Assembly: GCA_024752435.1 (NCBI GenBank)
Contig: CP103032.1
Span: 1,240,001 to 1,304,000 of the forward strand
Source of the DNA: Allantophomopsis cytisporea
Taxonomy: Eukaryota > Ascomycota > Leotiomycetes > Phacidiales > Phacidiaceae
Length of the DNA stretch: 64,000 bases
Direction of reading: 5' to 3'
The notes beneath the pieces are model-generated. The model was not told where the DNA came from and made no database searches. It was given only the letters and a program-made list of their open reading frames with translations. Below, in pieces: positions 50,138 to 60,551 of the stretch (positions within the stretch are counted from its first letter, which is position 1; the number at the start of each line of letters is the position of its first letter). The translations under genes and the position numbers were made by a program.

Positions 50138-50567
50138 CTTTGTCATTTGATGGATGTACTTGGATCACTTCGAATCACTCATAGACTTTGTCTTGGTCTT
50201 TTTATATAGTCTACGACATGTAAGTTTTTGATGTGAATATTTATATAGTATTGGCTCCTCATCGTATTCTTGTGTTGTTATTGTACTGACTAGTTGTAAT
50301 ATAAGTTAAAGATAGCTGGCGTGCAGCTAATGTACTGATTGGTTACTAAGAGTATTTAAGACAAGTAGGAGCAAGACATAACTTATAAAACTTTGCTCTG
50401 GGCCATATTCGTACATAGTGTAGTTATATTAGGTTGATCATATACAGTTGTATGTTGTTAAGCGGAATCAAACATGCTCTACTTAGACTAGGATAACTAA
50501 TAAAGCTATATTTGATTTATGTTAAGATAACTACCACTAAGTACACTGATTTCTTACGGCTATAATA
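50138..50567. other. 3' flank of TAD3
   Basis: AT-rich, no ORF, ends at the first transposon terminal repeat. Probably contains the TAD3 terminator. Confidence 0.5.
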
Positions 50568-50569
50568 TA

Positions 50570-50600
50570 ACGTGACTTCCCTGGAACCGGCGCATTAGTT
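50570..50600 (+). mobile_element. Isolated left terminal repeat of a pogo-like element
   Basis: ACGTGACTTCCCTGGAACCG then GCGCATTAG, preceded by TA. Matches, allowing transitions, the reverse complement of the end at 52440-52483, so it may be the left end of the element interrupted by the unit at 50602-51327. Confidence 0.65.
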
Positions 50601-50601
50601 A

Positions 50602-51327
50602 ACGTGACTTATGGGGAACCGACGCATTAGCCGAAGCGACGCAAATTCCAATATTCCATCAATATCATATTATAACTCTACATGAACTAGTCCTAATCGG
50701 GTGGGGAGATAGATCATAGCTCTTTAGCTTCTTGTCTACCAAATATATAAGTTTTACGCTAATTGAGCACCATTACACTAAGTTATACTTGATTTTAGTC
50801 AGCTTCTATATTTGACTTCCCTTCTACTTTCTAAGTGCTCCTAGCTAGCTGTATGGAAATCGTTGTATATACAAGCTTGTTAGGGCTTGAAAACCCTATA
50901 TACAACTTGGTTTTATAGTTATATAGCTTTTAAATAGAGATATAGTATACAGCTTGAAAAATCACTTGCTTTTTACTAAATGTTCTAATAACTTTACCTA
51001 GAGCAATTATAAATGGCTATAACATTATATATAAGGCTTCTATGCCCTAATAGCCCTATATATAACACAATTTATATATAGCTAGATAGAAGCTTTTACA
51101 AATTATAAAGAAGTAGAAAATGAAGGTATATTGAAGATGAATATAACTTGGTGTAATAGTATACAATTAGTATGAAACTTACACATTCTATATAGAAGAA
51201 GCTAAAGAGTAATAGTCTATCTCTCGACCCAATTTTGAATAGTGTGTGCGGAGTTATAATAAGATATTGATGAAATATTGGAATTTGCGTCGCTTCGGCT
51301 AATGCGTCGGTTCCCCATAAGTCACGT
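50602..51327. mobile_element. Foldback MITE, complete unit 1 (726 bp)
   Basis: Terminal inverted repeats start ACGTGACTTATGGGGAACCG at 50602 and end with its reverse complement at 51327. By eye the outer about 77 bp of both arms differ at only two positions; the inverted similarity continues with more differences to within about 60 bp of the centre (core with CAGCTTGAAAAATCACTTGC near 50950). TA on both sides (50600-50601 and 51328-51329) is the target duplication usual for pogo/Tc1 elements. No ORF inside. The ends resemble those of the transposase-bearing element at 54293-56134, which suggests mobilisation by the same enzyme. Confidence 0.85.
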
Positions 51328-51329
51328 TA

Positions 51330-51956
51330 ACTCTACGTGTAGTAGCCCAAATTGGGCAGGAAGATAAAACATAGCTCTCTAATCTCCACTCTATTGAATG
51401 TGTAATTTTTACGTCAATTAAGTACAACTAGACCAAGCTATACTCATTTTAAATATACACTCTCTTTCTACTTCTCTTACTCTTTAGTTATAAGAGCTCC
51501 TAGTTAGCTGTGTACAAATTGTTGTATGCATAAACTTATTAGGGTATAAAGATCTTATATGTAAATTTCTTTTGTATTTATATAAATCTGAAAGGGAGAT
51601 ATAGCATACAGCCTGAAAAATCACTTGCTTTTTACTAAAGCTCTTGATAAGTCTAGCTAGAGCAATTATAAATAGCTATAAGCTTACATAAAGGGTTTTT
51701 ATACGCTAATAAGCTTATACATATGACAATTTGTATATAGCTAGCTAGGAGCTCTTGTAAAGAGTAAGAGAAGTAGAAAAGGAGTATATACTTAAAATTA
51801 TAGTTGTACTCAATTGACGTAAAAATTACACATTCAATAGAGTGGAGACTAGAGAGCTATATTCTATCTGATTACCTGATTTGGACTAGTGCACGCGGAG
51901 TTATAACGAATTATTGACCAAATATTGAAAATGCATCGCTTGTAGGCCAGTTACGT
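51330..51956. mobile_element. Foldback MITE, unit 2 (left end missing)
   Basis: The same arm-core-arm order as unit 1, starting inside the left arm (CTCTACGTGTAGTAGCCCAA) and ending in a complete but variant right end, whose reverse complement reads ACGTAACTGGCCTACAAGCG at 51956, followed by TA. The core CAGCCTGAAAAATCACTTGC lies near 51610. Arms pair for example at 51396-51420 with 51810-51835. Confidence 0.75.
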
Positions 51957-51958
51957 TA

Positions 51959-52483
51959 TTTGACTTCCCCTCCCTTCTACTTTCCAAGTGCTCCCAGCTA
52001 GCTGTATACAGATTGTTGTATACATAGGCTTATCAGGGCTTAAAAACCTTATACATAACTTAGTTTTTATTATTATATAGCTTTTAAATAGAGATATAGC
52101 ATACAGCTTGAAAACTACTTGCCTTTTACAAAATCTCTTGATAAGTCTAGCTAGAGCAGTTATAAATGGCTATATGCTTATATATAGGGCTATTAGAATA
52201 CAACAAACCTATATATATAAGACCACTTGTATACAGCTAGCTAGAAGCTCTTACAAAAGCAAGAAAAGTAGGAAATAAAGGTATACTGAAAATAAGTATA
52301 ACTTAGTGTAATAGTATGCAATTAGCATGAAACTTACACATTATATATAGAACAGAAGCTAAAGAGTAATAATTTATCTCCTTACCCAATTTGCACTAGT
52401 GTGCATAGAGCTATACTCAATTCAAGTGAATATTTTGAAAATACGTCGCTTTGGCTAATGCATCAGTTCTAGGGAAGTTATAT
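51959..52483. mobile_element. Foldback MITE, unit 3 (left end missing)
   Basis: Starts inside the left arm (TTTGACTTCCCCTCCCTTCT), has the core near 52105 and a right end at 52483 followed by TA. The right end reads GAAGTTATAT where intact ends read GAAGTCACGT: three changes, all C-to-T or G-to-A, as RIP would leave. The unit appears to be split by insertion of unit 2 at a TA. Confidence 0.7.
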
Positions 52484-52485
52484 TA

Positions 52486-53609
52486 CCTTGTATTAAGAGG
52501 CTTGTGTTCTCGTCAATTAAAGTCTTTACGTTATAAAGGAGCAACTATTATACATAGTCTGTCAAACCTTGGTTTGATATATTTTGCTACCTACTTGGAG
52601 AATATAAATATAGGCTGAAAATATATACAATCATGTAACTTTACCAGAAGCAACATATTACTAGAACCAATGTACTTCCTACAGTATCAACTTCTCTATG
52701 CTACTTCAATTAAATATAACTCTACAAGTAATACTTCAATCAACTAAACTAATATGCCAAACAAAAGCGCTATTTAAGACGCAACAAGCACGTTAGATAT
52801 ACATTAATTTGATTCAATATATACTACTACATAGTACTTCTAAGTCTTTGAGTCAATTCCTACCAATACCAGCAATTACTTTTAAATAGCAAAGAACAAG
52901 TATTATATCAATAGGGTATATATTAGGCTTCTATCAAATACTTTATAACACTAGTATCATTAAAGGATATTGCTTAAGAGGTTGTAAACCAACAATACTA
53001 TGCTATATACTACTTTAAAATTATAAAAACCAACCTCTTAAACTACCAATCATAAGCTATATATAGCTCTATAGGTTCTAAAAACAATACCCTAGTCTTA
53101 AAGGACTCTGTTCTTGTCAAATTGATGCTAGTCAATATAAAAGAGCAAATATTATATACATCAGAGCTTAGTTTAAAACATTTTGCTACTTATTTGAAGA
53201 ACATCAATATAAACTTGAAAACATCTATAAACTTATATATAAAGTAATTAATGTACAAAGACCTTATATATAAGTCAATTTATATATAGCCAACTAGGAG
53301 CTCCTATAAAGTATATAAGAAGTCAAAAAATAGTGTATACTAAGAATAAGTATAACTCAGTATAATTACACTTCATTGATGTAAAACTTACACATCTAGT
53401 AGAGCAGAAGCTAAGGAGCTATAGACTATCTAGCTGCCTGATTCAGACTAGTAGGCATAGAGTTATAATAAGATATTGGGAAAATATTAGAAAATACGTC
53501 GGTTCTGGTGAAGTCACGTTATCATAGTTGATTCTAGTCAGAATTCAAATTATAAAGTTAGTCTTAGGAGACAGGAATTAAGTAACTGTTATTAAATATA
53601 TAAATAGTA
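52486..53609. mobile_element. Mixed remnants of pogo-like transposon and foldback arm
   Basis: 52620-53260 has pieces like the N-terminal part of the transposase gene (AATATGCCAAAC near 52750). 53270-53519 is the right arm of a foldback unit ending GAAGTCACGT and TA. 53520-53607 is another transposase scrap that resembles 54955-55040. Orders are broken, so these are nested or deleted copies. Confidence 0.65.
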
Positions 53610-54290
53610 ATGTGACTTATGGGGAACCGACGTATTAGCCGAACCGACGCAGTCCCTCCCAACACCAACACCATACTCCCACTTCAATTGAATATAGCTC
53701 TACAACTACTACTTCAAATCAATTGAACCAATATGCCAAATGAAAGAGCTGTTACGATGCAATTAATGCACTCAATACACATCAATTCGGATCGATTTGG
53801 GCTGCAGCACAGCATTTTGAAATGCTAGAGTCAACTTTTCGGCACCGGGCTAAGGGAAGACCAACCCGACATAATTCCCACCAGAACAACCAAATACTCT
53901 CTGATTCGGAAGAGTACACTCTATTTCAATAGGTTATACATCAAGCTTCATTTGGATACCCTACTACACCTACATTAGTCAAAGAAATTGCCTAAAAGGT
54001 TATAAACCAACAATGCCGGGCTACAATACTTGAAAATCACAAAAATCAACCTGCAGAACTACCAATTATAGGCTACAATGGCTCTATAGGTTCTGAAAAT
54101 GGTACCCTAGTCTTAAAGGATTATATACACGCCAAACTGATGCTAGTCGATATAAAGGAGCGAATATTATACATATAAGGCCTTGGTTTGACACATTTTG
54201 CCACCTCTTTTAAAAACATGAATATAAGCTCAGAAATATATATAATATAGACAAGACTAGGTTCTCTATTGGGGATACTCAATCTACTTG
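53610..54290 (+). mobile_element. Truncated pogo/Fot1-like element, copy A
   Basis: Left end ATGTGACTTATGGGGAACCG at 53610 after TA. A frame opening at 53726 (ATGCCAAATGAA) shows the pogo helix-turn-helix start but soon meets stops; HRAKGRPTRHNSH is readable in another frame. It stops at 54290 where copy B begins. Confidence 0.7.
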
Positions 54291-54292
54291 TA

Positions 54293-56134
54293 ACGTGACT
54301 AGCCTATAAGCGACGCAGCATCACCAACTTCAACTTTGCCACACTACTTCACTTACATATAACTCTACAACCAACACATCAATCAATTCAACCAATATAC
54401 CGAATGAACACGCTATTTCAGACGCAATAAAAGCACTCAATACACATGAATTCGAGTCAATTCGGGCTGCTGCATGGCATTTCCAAGTACCCAAGTCAAC
54501 TTTTTGGCACCGGGCCAAGGAAAAACCAACCCAAGTTGATTCCTACCAACATCGTCAAATACTCTCAGAAACAGAAGAATACTCTATTTCAATAGATTAT
54601 ATATAATACATCGATCGGAATACCTGTTATACCAAGGCTAATTATAGAAACAGCCCAAGAGGCTGTTAACTAGCAATACTGGTTGGTCCTACTTGAAAAC
54701 TATTAACACTAAGATCTTGAAACACCTATAATATCCTACAAATAGCTTCAAATATTTAAAAACGCTACTCTGTATTAAGATGCTTATATTTACATCAATT
54801 AGAGTCTTTATACTATAAAGGGGCAACTATTACACATATTAAACCTTAATTTGATGTATTTTGCTACTTTATTGAAGAACATCAATATAAGCTTGAACAC
54901 ATCTACAATATAGATGAAACTGGGTTTTTAGTTAGAGATATACATTCTACATGTGTTATAGACAATTCTAGTCAAAAATTGAATTATAAAGTTATACCCA
55001 GGAGACAAGAATTAGTAACAGTTATTGAGTATATAAATAGTACAGCTAACTTATTACTACTATTAATTATATTCAAAGCAAAATATACCAACTCTAAGTA
55101 GATTCTAAGTAATACACCTTTCAATTGGCATTTTTCAACTAGTATAAGTAGTTGGACTTCAAATAGTTATAGTTTAGAGTAGCTGTATAAGGTTTTTATA
55201 CCCCAAAGTAGTAATATATCGCAAGGTCAATACAGAATATTAATTATAGACAGCTATTCTAGTTATATAACAGGTAAGTTCATTGCTAAATGTATTTATA
55301 ATGATATCGACTTACTTATAATACCTCTACACTGTTCCTACTTATTACAGCCACTTGATATTGGTGTATTTAGCCCAATCAAGCAATTCTATACTCAAGA
55401 GGTAGACCAATATGCAAAAGCACATATAACCTGATAACACGCAAATATTGGGTCTATATACTTATTAAGATACGGAATAAAGCTATAGATAAATATAATA
55501 TTCAAGCTGGTTAGAAGGGAGCAGGTTTAATTCTTTATAACCCACTGTAAGTACTTAACAACCTTCCAATACAACCTTCTAGTTGACCTTCTACACTACT
55601 ACTACTACATACACTTGATATTTCGATTTTGTAGGGGTCTCCTGTCGGTTATATAGCACTTAGAAACGCCAATAATATATTTTATAACATATTATTAGAA
55701 GCCAAATCAGCTATTTCCTCTGCTACACATGGGTTTGCTAAGTAAGTAACCAATATAATTGAAGCTCAAAATACTAAACTTACAATTATATAAAGGGAAC
55801 TCAAGTTATATAAGGAGATTGTCCAGAAGAAGCGTATTTAGAAGAGAAAGCAAGTACAGTTACAAGGTCAGTTTGCATATTCAACCCAGGAAGTACTGCA
55901 GGTAGTACAGGAAGCTGAAGAAGAGAGTACACATAAAAGATGTCGTAAAGAGCTACTATTGGATTTAATTAATGTATATGATATACAGGTTGAAGAGCAT
56001 AGGTCTGATATTGGCTGGGAAGACCGGGATTCTGATTTAGATGAGTTGGCATAGGAGTTATATGTATTTAAAGTAGCTGTATTCAATTTTACTGCGTCGG
56101 TTCTGGTAATACGTCGCTTCTGGTGAAGTCACGT
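54293..56134 (+). mobile_element. Near full-length pogo/Fot1-like DNA transposon, copy B (1842 bp)
   Basis: Left end ACGTGACTAGCCTATAAGCG at 54293; right end, reverse-complemented, ACGTGACTTCACCAGAAGCG at 56134. TA flanks both sides. The length agrees with Fot1/pogo elements (about 1.9 kb). It contains helix-turn-helix, DDE and C-terminal parts of a transposase in order, all interrupted by stops. It lies directly after truncated copy A. Confidence 0.8.
54393..56054 (+). pseudogene. Decayed pogo/Fot1-type DDE transposase
   Basis: The expected start codon reads ATA in copy B. The N-terminal helix-turn-helix is legible (AAAWHFQVPKSTFWHRAKEK near 54465-54525). About 54905 reads YNIDETGFLV, the first catalytic Asp region. 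55225-55430 reads LIIDSYSSYITGKFI, then LHCSYLLQPLDIGVFSPIKQ, the second catalytic-Asp block (IIDSYSSH in relatives) and the LQPLD motif. The end at 55850-56054 is a charged tail ending SDLDELA. Many TAA/TAG codons and frame changes interrupt it, so no functional protein is expected. Base composition is far more AT-rich than the host genes. Confidence 0.8.
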
Positions 56135-56136
56135 TA

Positions 56137-56596
56137 TAGATGAAACTAGGCTTTTAGTTAGAGACACACATTCTGCACATGTTATAGCCAACTATAGTCA
56201 AAAATTAAATTTTAAATTTATACCTGGGAGACAAGAATTAGTAAGTTATAAATCTAGAAATCTTCGATTTTCACAACACATATTGAATAGTACACATCAT
56301 TTTCAACAAAAACACCAACTTATAACTAGAACATATTAGTTTCCCTATAAGCTTATTTATTAACAATTAGATTGAGTTGTAAGATTTATTAACAACAGAA
56401 CACAAATTTAAGTAAAAAATAGCACCATCTCTATAACTACTATTAACTGCAAGGCAATGAAAGACACAGAAACTAAGTTACGCGTATTATTTTTATTTTA
56501 TTTATTGTTACAGAGTAGTGATAGACTAAAACAAGGAGCCTATCCTCACAACGTCTGTGACTTGAAGCAAAACGATATTGGCGTAATGTGCTACCA
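56137..56596. other. Transposase scrap and 3' flank of the VTC gene
   Basis: 56137-56245 repeats, with differences, the transposase segment seen at 54915-55015, so another copy was split by the element ending at 56134. 56250-56596 is AT-rich with no feature and probably contains the VTC gene 3' end. Confidence 0.6.
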
Positions 56597-59011
56597 CTAT
56601 AGTTCCCCCAGATATTCGCTCCGTAGGGTGCCGCCTAATGTTGTATTGCCTGCTGTATTAACATTGTTGAGGCGATCAATAGCTTCACGGTACTGAAAGA
56701 GCCATTAGTCTCTGCCAAGTATTAACAAGAAAAGTAACCTACCTTGAAAACAAAGTTGAGAGCAAGTGAGACCACCAAAGCGAAACTGATGACCATTGGA
56801 CCAATGATGTTGTCAAAGTCCTTGCCGCTTCTGGCGACAATCATATTACGTCGAGTATAGTGCATATAATAACCCCAAGCACCGGCGAAGATGGCGATTA
56901 TAGTGTACGCAATACCCATAAATGCCGCAAGCAAGTTCTTGCCCGCAGCCGTATATAAGCTCACAGCCAGTCCGCCAAGCAGAATGCAGATATGCTGCCA
57001 TTTAAGGAAAGTTCTCTCATTAGCAAGCCAGACCTTGGGCTCGACCTTCAGTGGGCCAGAGTCTTTGATAAGCTGCCCTGGATGCACAACGCCAGGAGGA
57101 AGCTGGACCTGTTTCTGGCGACGTGCCTGTGCATAACGTGAAGAAGAGAATGATGGGAATATCGAAGAGATTGTCCCGTAGCCATTCTGACCTTCTGCTC
57201 CTTTATCACGGTTCTTGTCATGTGCGTGTCCCGCAGTGCTCGTTTCGTTGAGCATTGATCGCCTTCTCGATGAACTATCAGCGACTTGTCGGGCATGATC
57301 CTGCATATAAGATTTACCGAGCGGCGAGCTCACGGCAGGCTTGTAGGAGGAGCCTTTCTTCGCAGAGCTCCCAAGAAGACTTCCAGCAACGATATCGTTC
57401 TCAGCTTGCTTGGCTTTGCGAGTCTCCTCCTCCTCGAACGCATCGTGCGGGTCTTTACGAATGTCCATTTCCACCTCACTCAGCCAAAATGGAAGAGTAT
57501 TTACATGATCCTCGAAGACAGAGGCAACTCCATGAACGAATTTGGAAAAGTTTGGTGCTCTATGAACAAGGTGGGAGGCCATCAGATCCTGAATCCATTG
57601 TGGACCTTTCTTTCCCGCATCCTCCTTGACCTTAATTTCAAGAACAGCAAAGGGGAACCGGGAGATTTCGCCTTGGTTCACATTGGAAAAGGGATAGCCC
57701 ATAGCTGTGCCATCGATATCCAATCGGTGCCATGATCCAGGATTTCTGCAAGGGCGTTCAGGGTCGAGTGCATCTTCCCGAATGAAAGCTAGTTGGGTAT
57801 CAATTGAAATTCGGACTCGGTCGTCCAAAGGCTTTTGAAAAGCAGTCCGAGTATAATTGGCGCGCAGCACTGGTTCTAACGATTCTGCTTGGAGGTAATC
57901 TTGGATTTCGTTGACGGTATTTCGAAATTGGTTAACTTCATCTTCGGATCGTCCTTGCCTCTCAAGCTTTTGGATGCTCTTTTCCATCTTGTATTCACCC
58001 TTGATGAATGCCTGGACATATTTTTCCTTTATGGGGAATTTTCTTTCCTGACTCTTGCCATTCTGATCGATGATCTTTTGTTCCAAGACAATCTCGGGTT
58101 GCTCCTTCAAGTGTCCATACCACCTGAGACGAAGTGAAGAGGCGTCAACCTGACGGTCGACCTTCTGAGAGTATAGAGAAAATCTCGAGTTGTCGAAGTA
58201 TAAAGAGGTGATAGTAGGGTCGCCCTTGGCAGCATCAGTATCCTTTGATGACTGTTGGCTATACACGAGAACGGGTAGGCGACGAAGAATGTAAGTTTTG
58301 ACTTCGAGCAGGTTCTCTGGATGAACCCAGACTACACACACATCAGTATCCCATTTAAATTGGGGAGGGCATGGTCTACTTACATTTGTATGCAGTATAT
58401 CGCTCCTCGCTCTCTGCTTGTGCGGTGGTGAGAAGATCGATGGGAGGTTGATGACCACTCTCGCTCACGACATGATACATCATTGACAATTTGTTCAACA
58501 AGGGAGTGTATACAGCCTCGGAATTGAATGGGCGTTTAGCCAACCTGAGTTGAAGGATTGGCCTGACCTTGTAATTACCACCACGCTTCCGGTCGTGCTT
58601 CTTAACAATCTTGAGGAAGCCAGTGTAATTAAGACTGCCATAGTTCTTGAGTTCCTTCACTTCATTCGTGATGCTATCAAGCTCAGCCTCGATCTCTTTG
58701 AGTCTGACAGCAGTGATGTCACCCCGTGGAGTACCGTCATCCTCTGGAGCAAGCTCTCGTAGCTTGTCACTACACTCATTGGCGCGACGCTCGAGTTGTT
58801 TCAATATCGACTCTTGGAAATCAGCGACCTTATCCAACTGAACATTGAGAATCTCATCGCAGAACCTCTGCTCATCTTGTTCAGTCCACTTGGTATCATC
58901 GGTTTGGGAGCTAGCATCTTCGCGCAACAGGTGTTTGAGCTTGGAGTAATCGATGTACTGTTCTTTCCACGGCGCGTAGATGGAATCTCGCAGTTTCTGA
59001 CCAAAGCGCAT
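56597..59011 (-). CDS. Vacuolar transporter chaperone, Vtc2/Vtc3 type (SPX-VTC-DUF202)
   Basis: Three exons: 58384-59011, 56743-58331, 56597-56692; introns 58332-58383 and 56693-56742; 770 residues. The VTC complex makes polyphosphate at the vacuole membrane. Order: SPX domain 1-200 (MRFGQKLRDSIYAPWKEQYI, KIVKKHDRKRGG lysine cluster that binds inositol pyrophosphates), VTC tunnel domain about 215-520 (TSLYFDNSRFSLYSQK, SLRLRWYG, FAVLEIKVKED), Ser-rich linker, KVWLANERTFLKWQ, then a DUF202 block with three membrane spans. The PWK start of the SPX domain fits Vtc2/Vtc3 better than catalytic Vtc4. The last exon is easily missed: the frame otherwise runs 7 codons into the intron and stops at 56722; splicing adds YREAIDRLNN and the real end. 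I did not check each catalytic residue. Confidence 0.92.
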
Positions 59012-60551
59012 ATTGAAGAGTCTTGAGTGGAAGATGCACAATGAAGCTGGTCGAATTCCGGTTCGGCCAGAGAAAGGAATGCCGAAGAGTTATTGATCGA
59101 AACCGACAGCGTAAGGGTCAACTATTTGATCGGGTAGTAGTGAAAGGCTTCGAAAAAGGTAAGTAAATGGGTTGTTGAAAAGTAGAAGCAAAGATGAAGA
59201 TGAAGAAATTTGGCGTTTGGTCATTCAACGTCAATACAGATTGACCGAGTGGACAAGCATACGCGGTTTTGGCGTGGAAGGGATTATATTATGTATGAGG
59301 GATTATGGTTGCACATAATAGTGGATTTATTTGGTGTGGGAAGCGGAGATTGAACAAGCAGGCTTCAAATACAATGGACAATTGTGTAAGGTAAAGAAGT
59401 AGAGGATCATCATTGAAGAGTAAGAATCTCTTTCTACCCATGTGGACGAGGAAAGGACTGTTTTGTGATTCAGCAACAGCTGTTATTCGTTGTTTGGTTG
59501 CGGTTGATGCTATTCGACTTTATTTCCTATAGGAATGTATCTGTCTCTTTCACTAACTTGTGGTGTTCTTTTTGTAGACTTACTCAAATCTTGCCTTTCC
59601 CTTACCAGTGACACATGGCAAAGAGCAATGATTCTAGATCTATACCTAGAAACCTCCATCGAGGTAGGTAAGTACATAATGTAATAAGTACGATACCTAC
59701 CTACCTATGTACAGTAACTTACTGCCTACCTGTATCTACTTACCATGTATTTACAACACTAGGGCTCGCGGAGACGGTTCCGTACATTTCTTACCGAAAG
59801 AGTGCCAAGGTACATAGGTAGATAGATACAGGTCAGAGGAGGTAAGGTAAGGTAGACACCGTGCGTGAGTGTGTGCGCACCCGGAGTCTGGATTCGTCTC
59901 GCCCTCTTCCTTGGCTTTTTAGTATATAACCCCTCCATGTAGCCAATCATATTCGTAGCCTCCACCTCATGGCCAACATCTTCTCGAGCAAATGAGAAAA
60001 TGAGAAACTGAAAGCAAAGCACAGAGACAATCACAACCAACCCCAAATTACAAGAGAAAACGAGTCGAGGCAAACACACCACTGCCATTCATCTTCACTC
60101 TTCACCCTCCACTTAGCTCAAGACACTTTGGAAACATATACTATCGAAGTTGAACTCTCTCTCCCTCAAGACGAGGCATCGTGATGTTAAATAAAATCTT
60201 ACAAAGTACCAAGAGTACCCATATGTAAGGTATCTATTTATATGTGCGTGAGCCTTCGCATTGCTTCCGAATAACAGGACCGATGCAAATTACTTCGCAG
60301 CACGAATCAATACAAACTTCTTCCCAGCCAGTCTCTTTCCTTCCGTCAAGTACATGCCGGTTGGACAAAATACCTTGACAAAAAAAACCACTCACTCCTA
60401 TTATGTACATGAAATGCTGCACTTCTTCTCCTAGCAACCACAAAAATTCCCGTTAACGCCAATACACCCATCCAATGCATCCAGTGCCAGAGCCAATGCC
60501 AAAAAAAAAAATATTTCGTGATCCGGGTATCTACAAATCCATGCTAGCCCA
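59012..60551. other. Spacer between VTC and PHO80 genes
   Basis: 1.5 kb; promoter of the VTC gene and 3' side of PHO80. Many ACCTACCT motifs (59640-59850). No CACGTG site was seen in the first 600 nt upstream of the VTC start. An ORF of 109 codons at 59759-60088 (minus) has a hydrophobic start but no other support. Confidence 0.5.

Noticed and set aside
54330..56086. Minus-strand ORFs of 62 and 72 codons in the transposon region
   Set aside because: They are antisense shadows of the decayed transposase.
59759..60088. 109-codon minus ORF with hydrophobic N-terminus
   Set aside because: Could be mistaken for a small secreted or membrane protein, but there is no cleavage-site pattern I trust, composition drifts into repeats, and it lies in a promoter with ACCT repeats.
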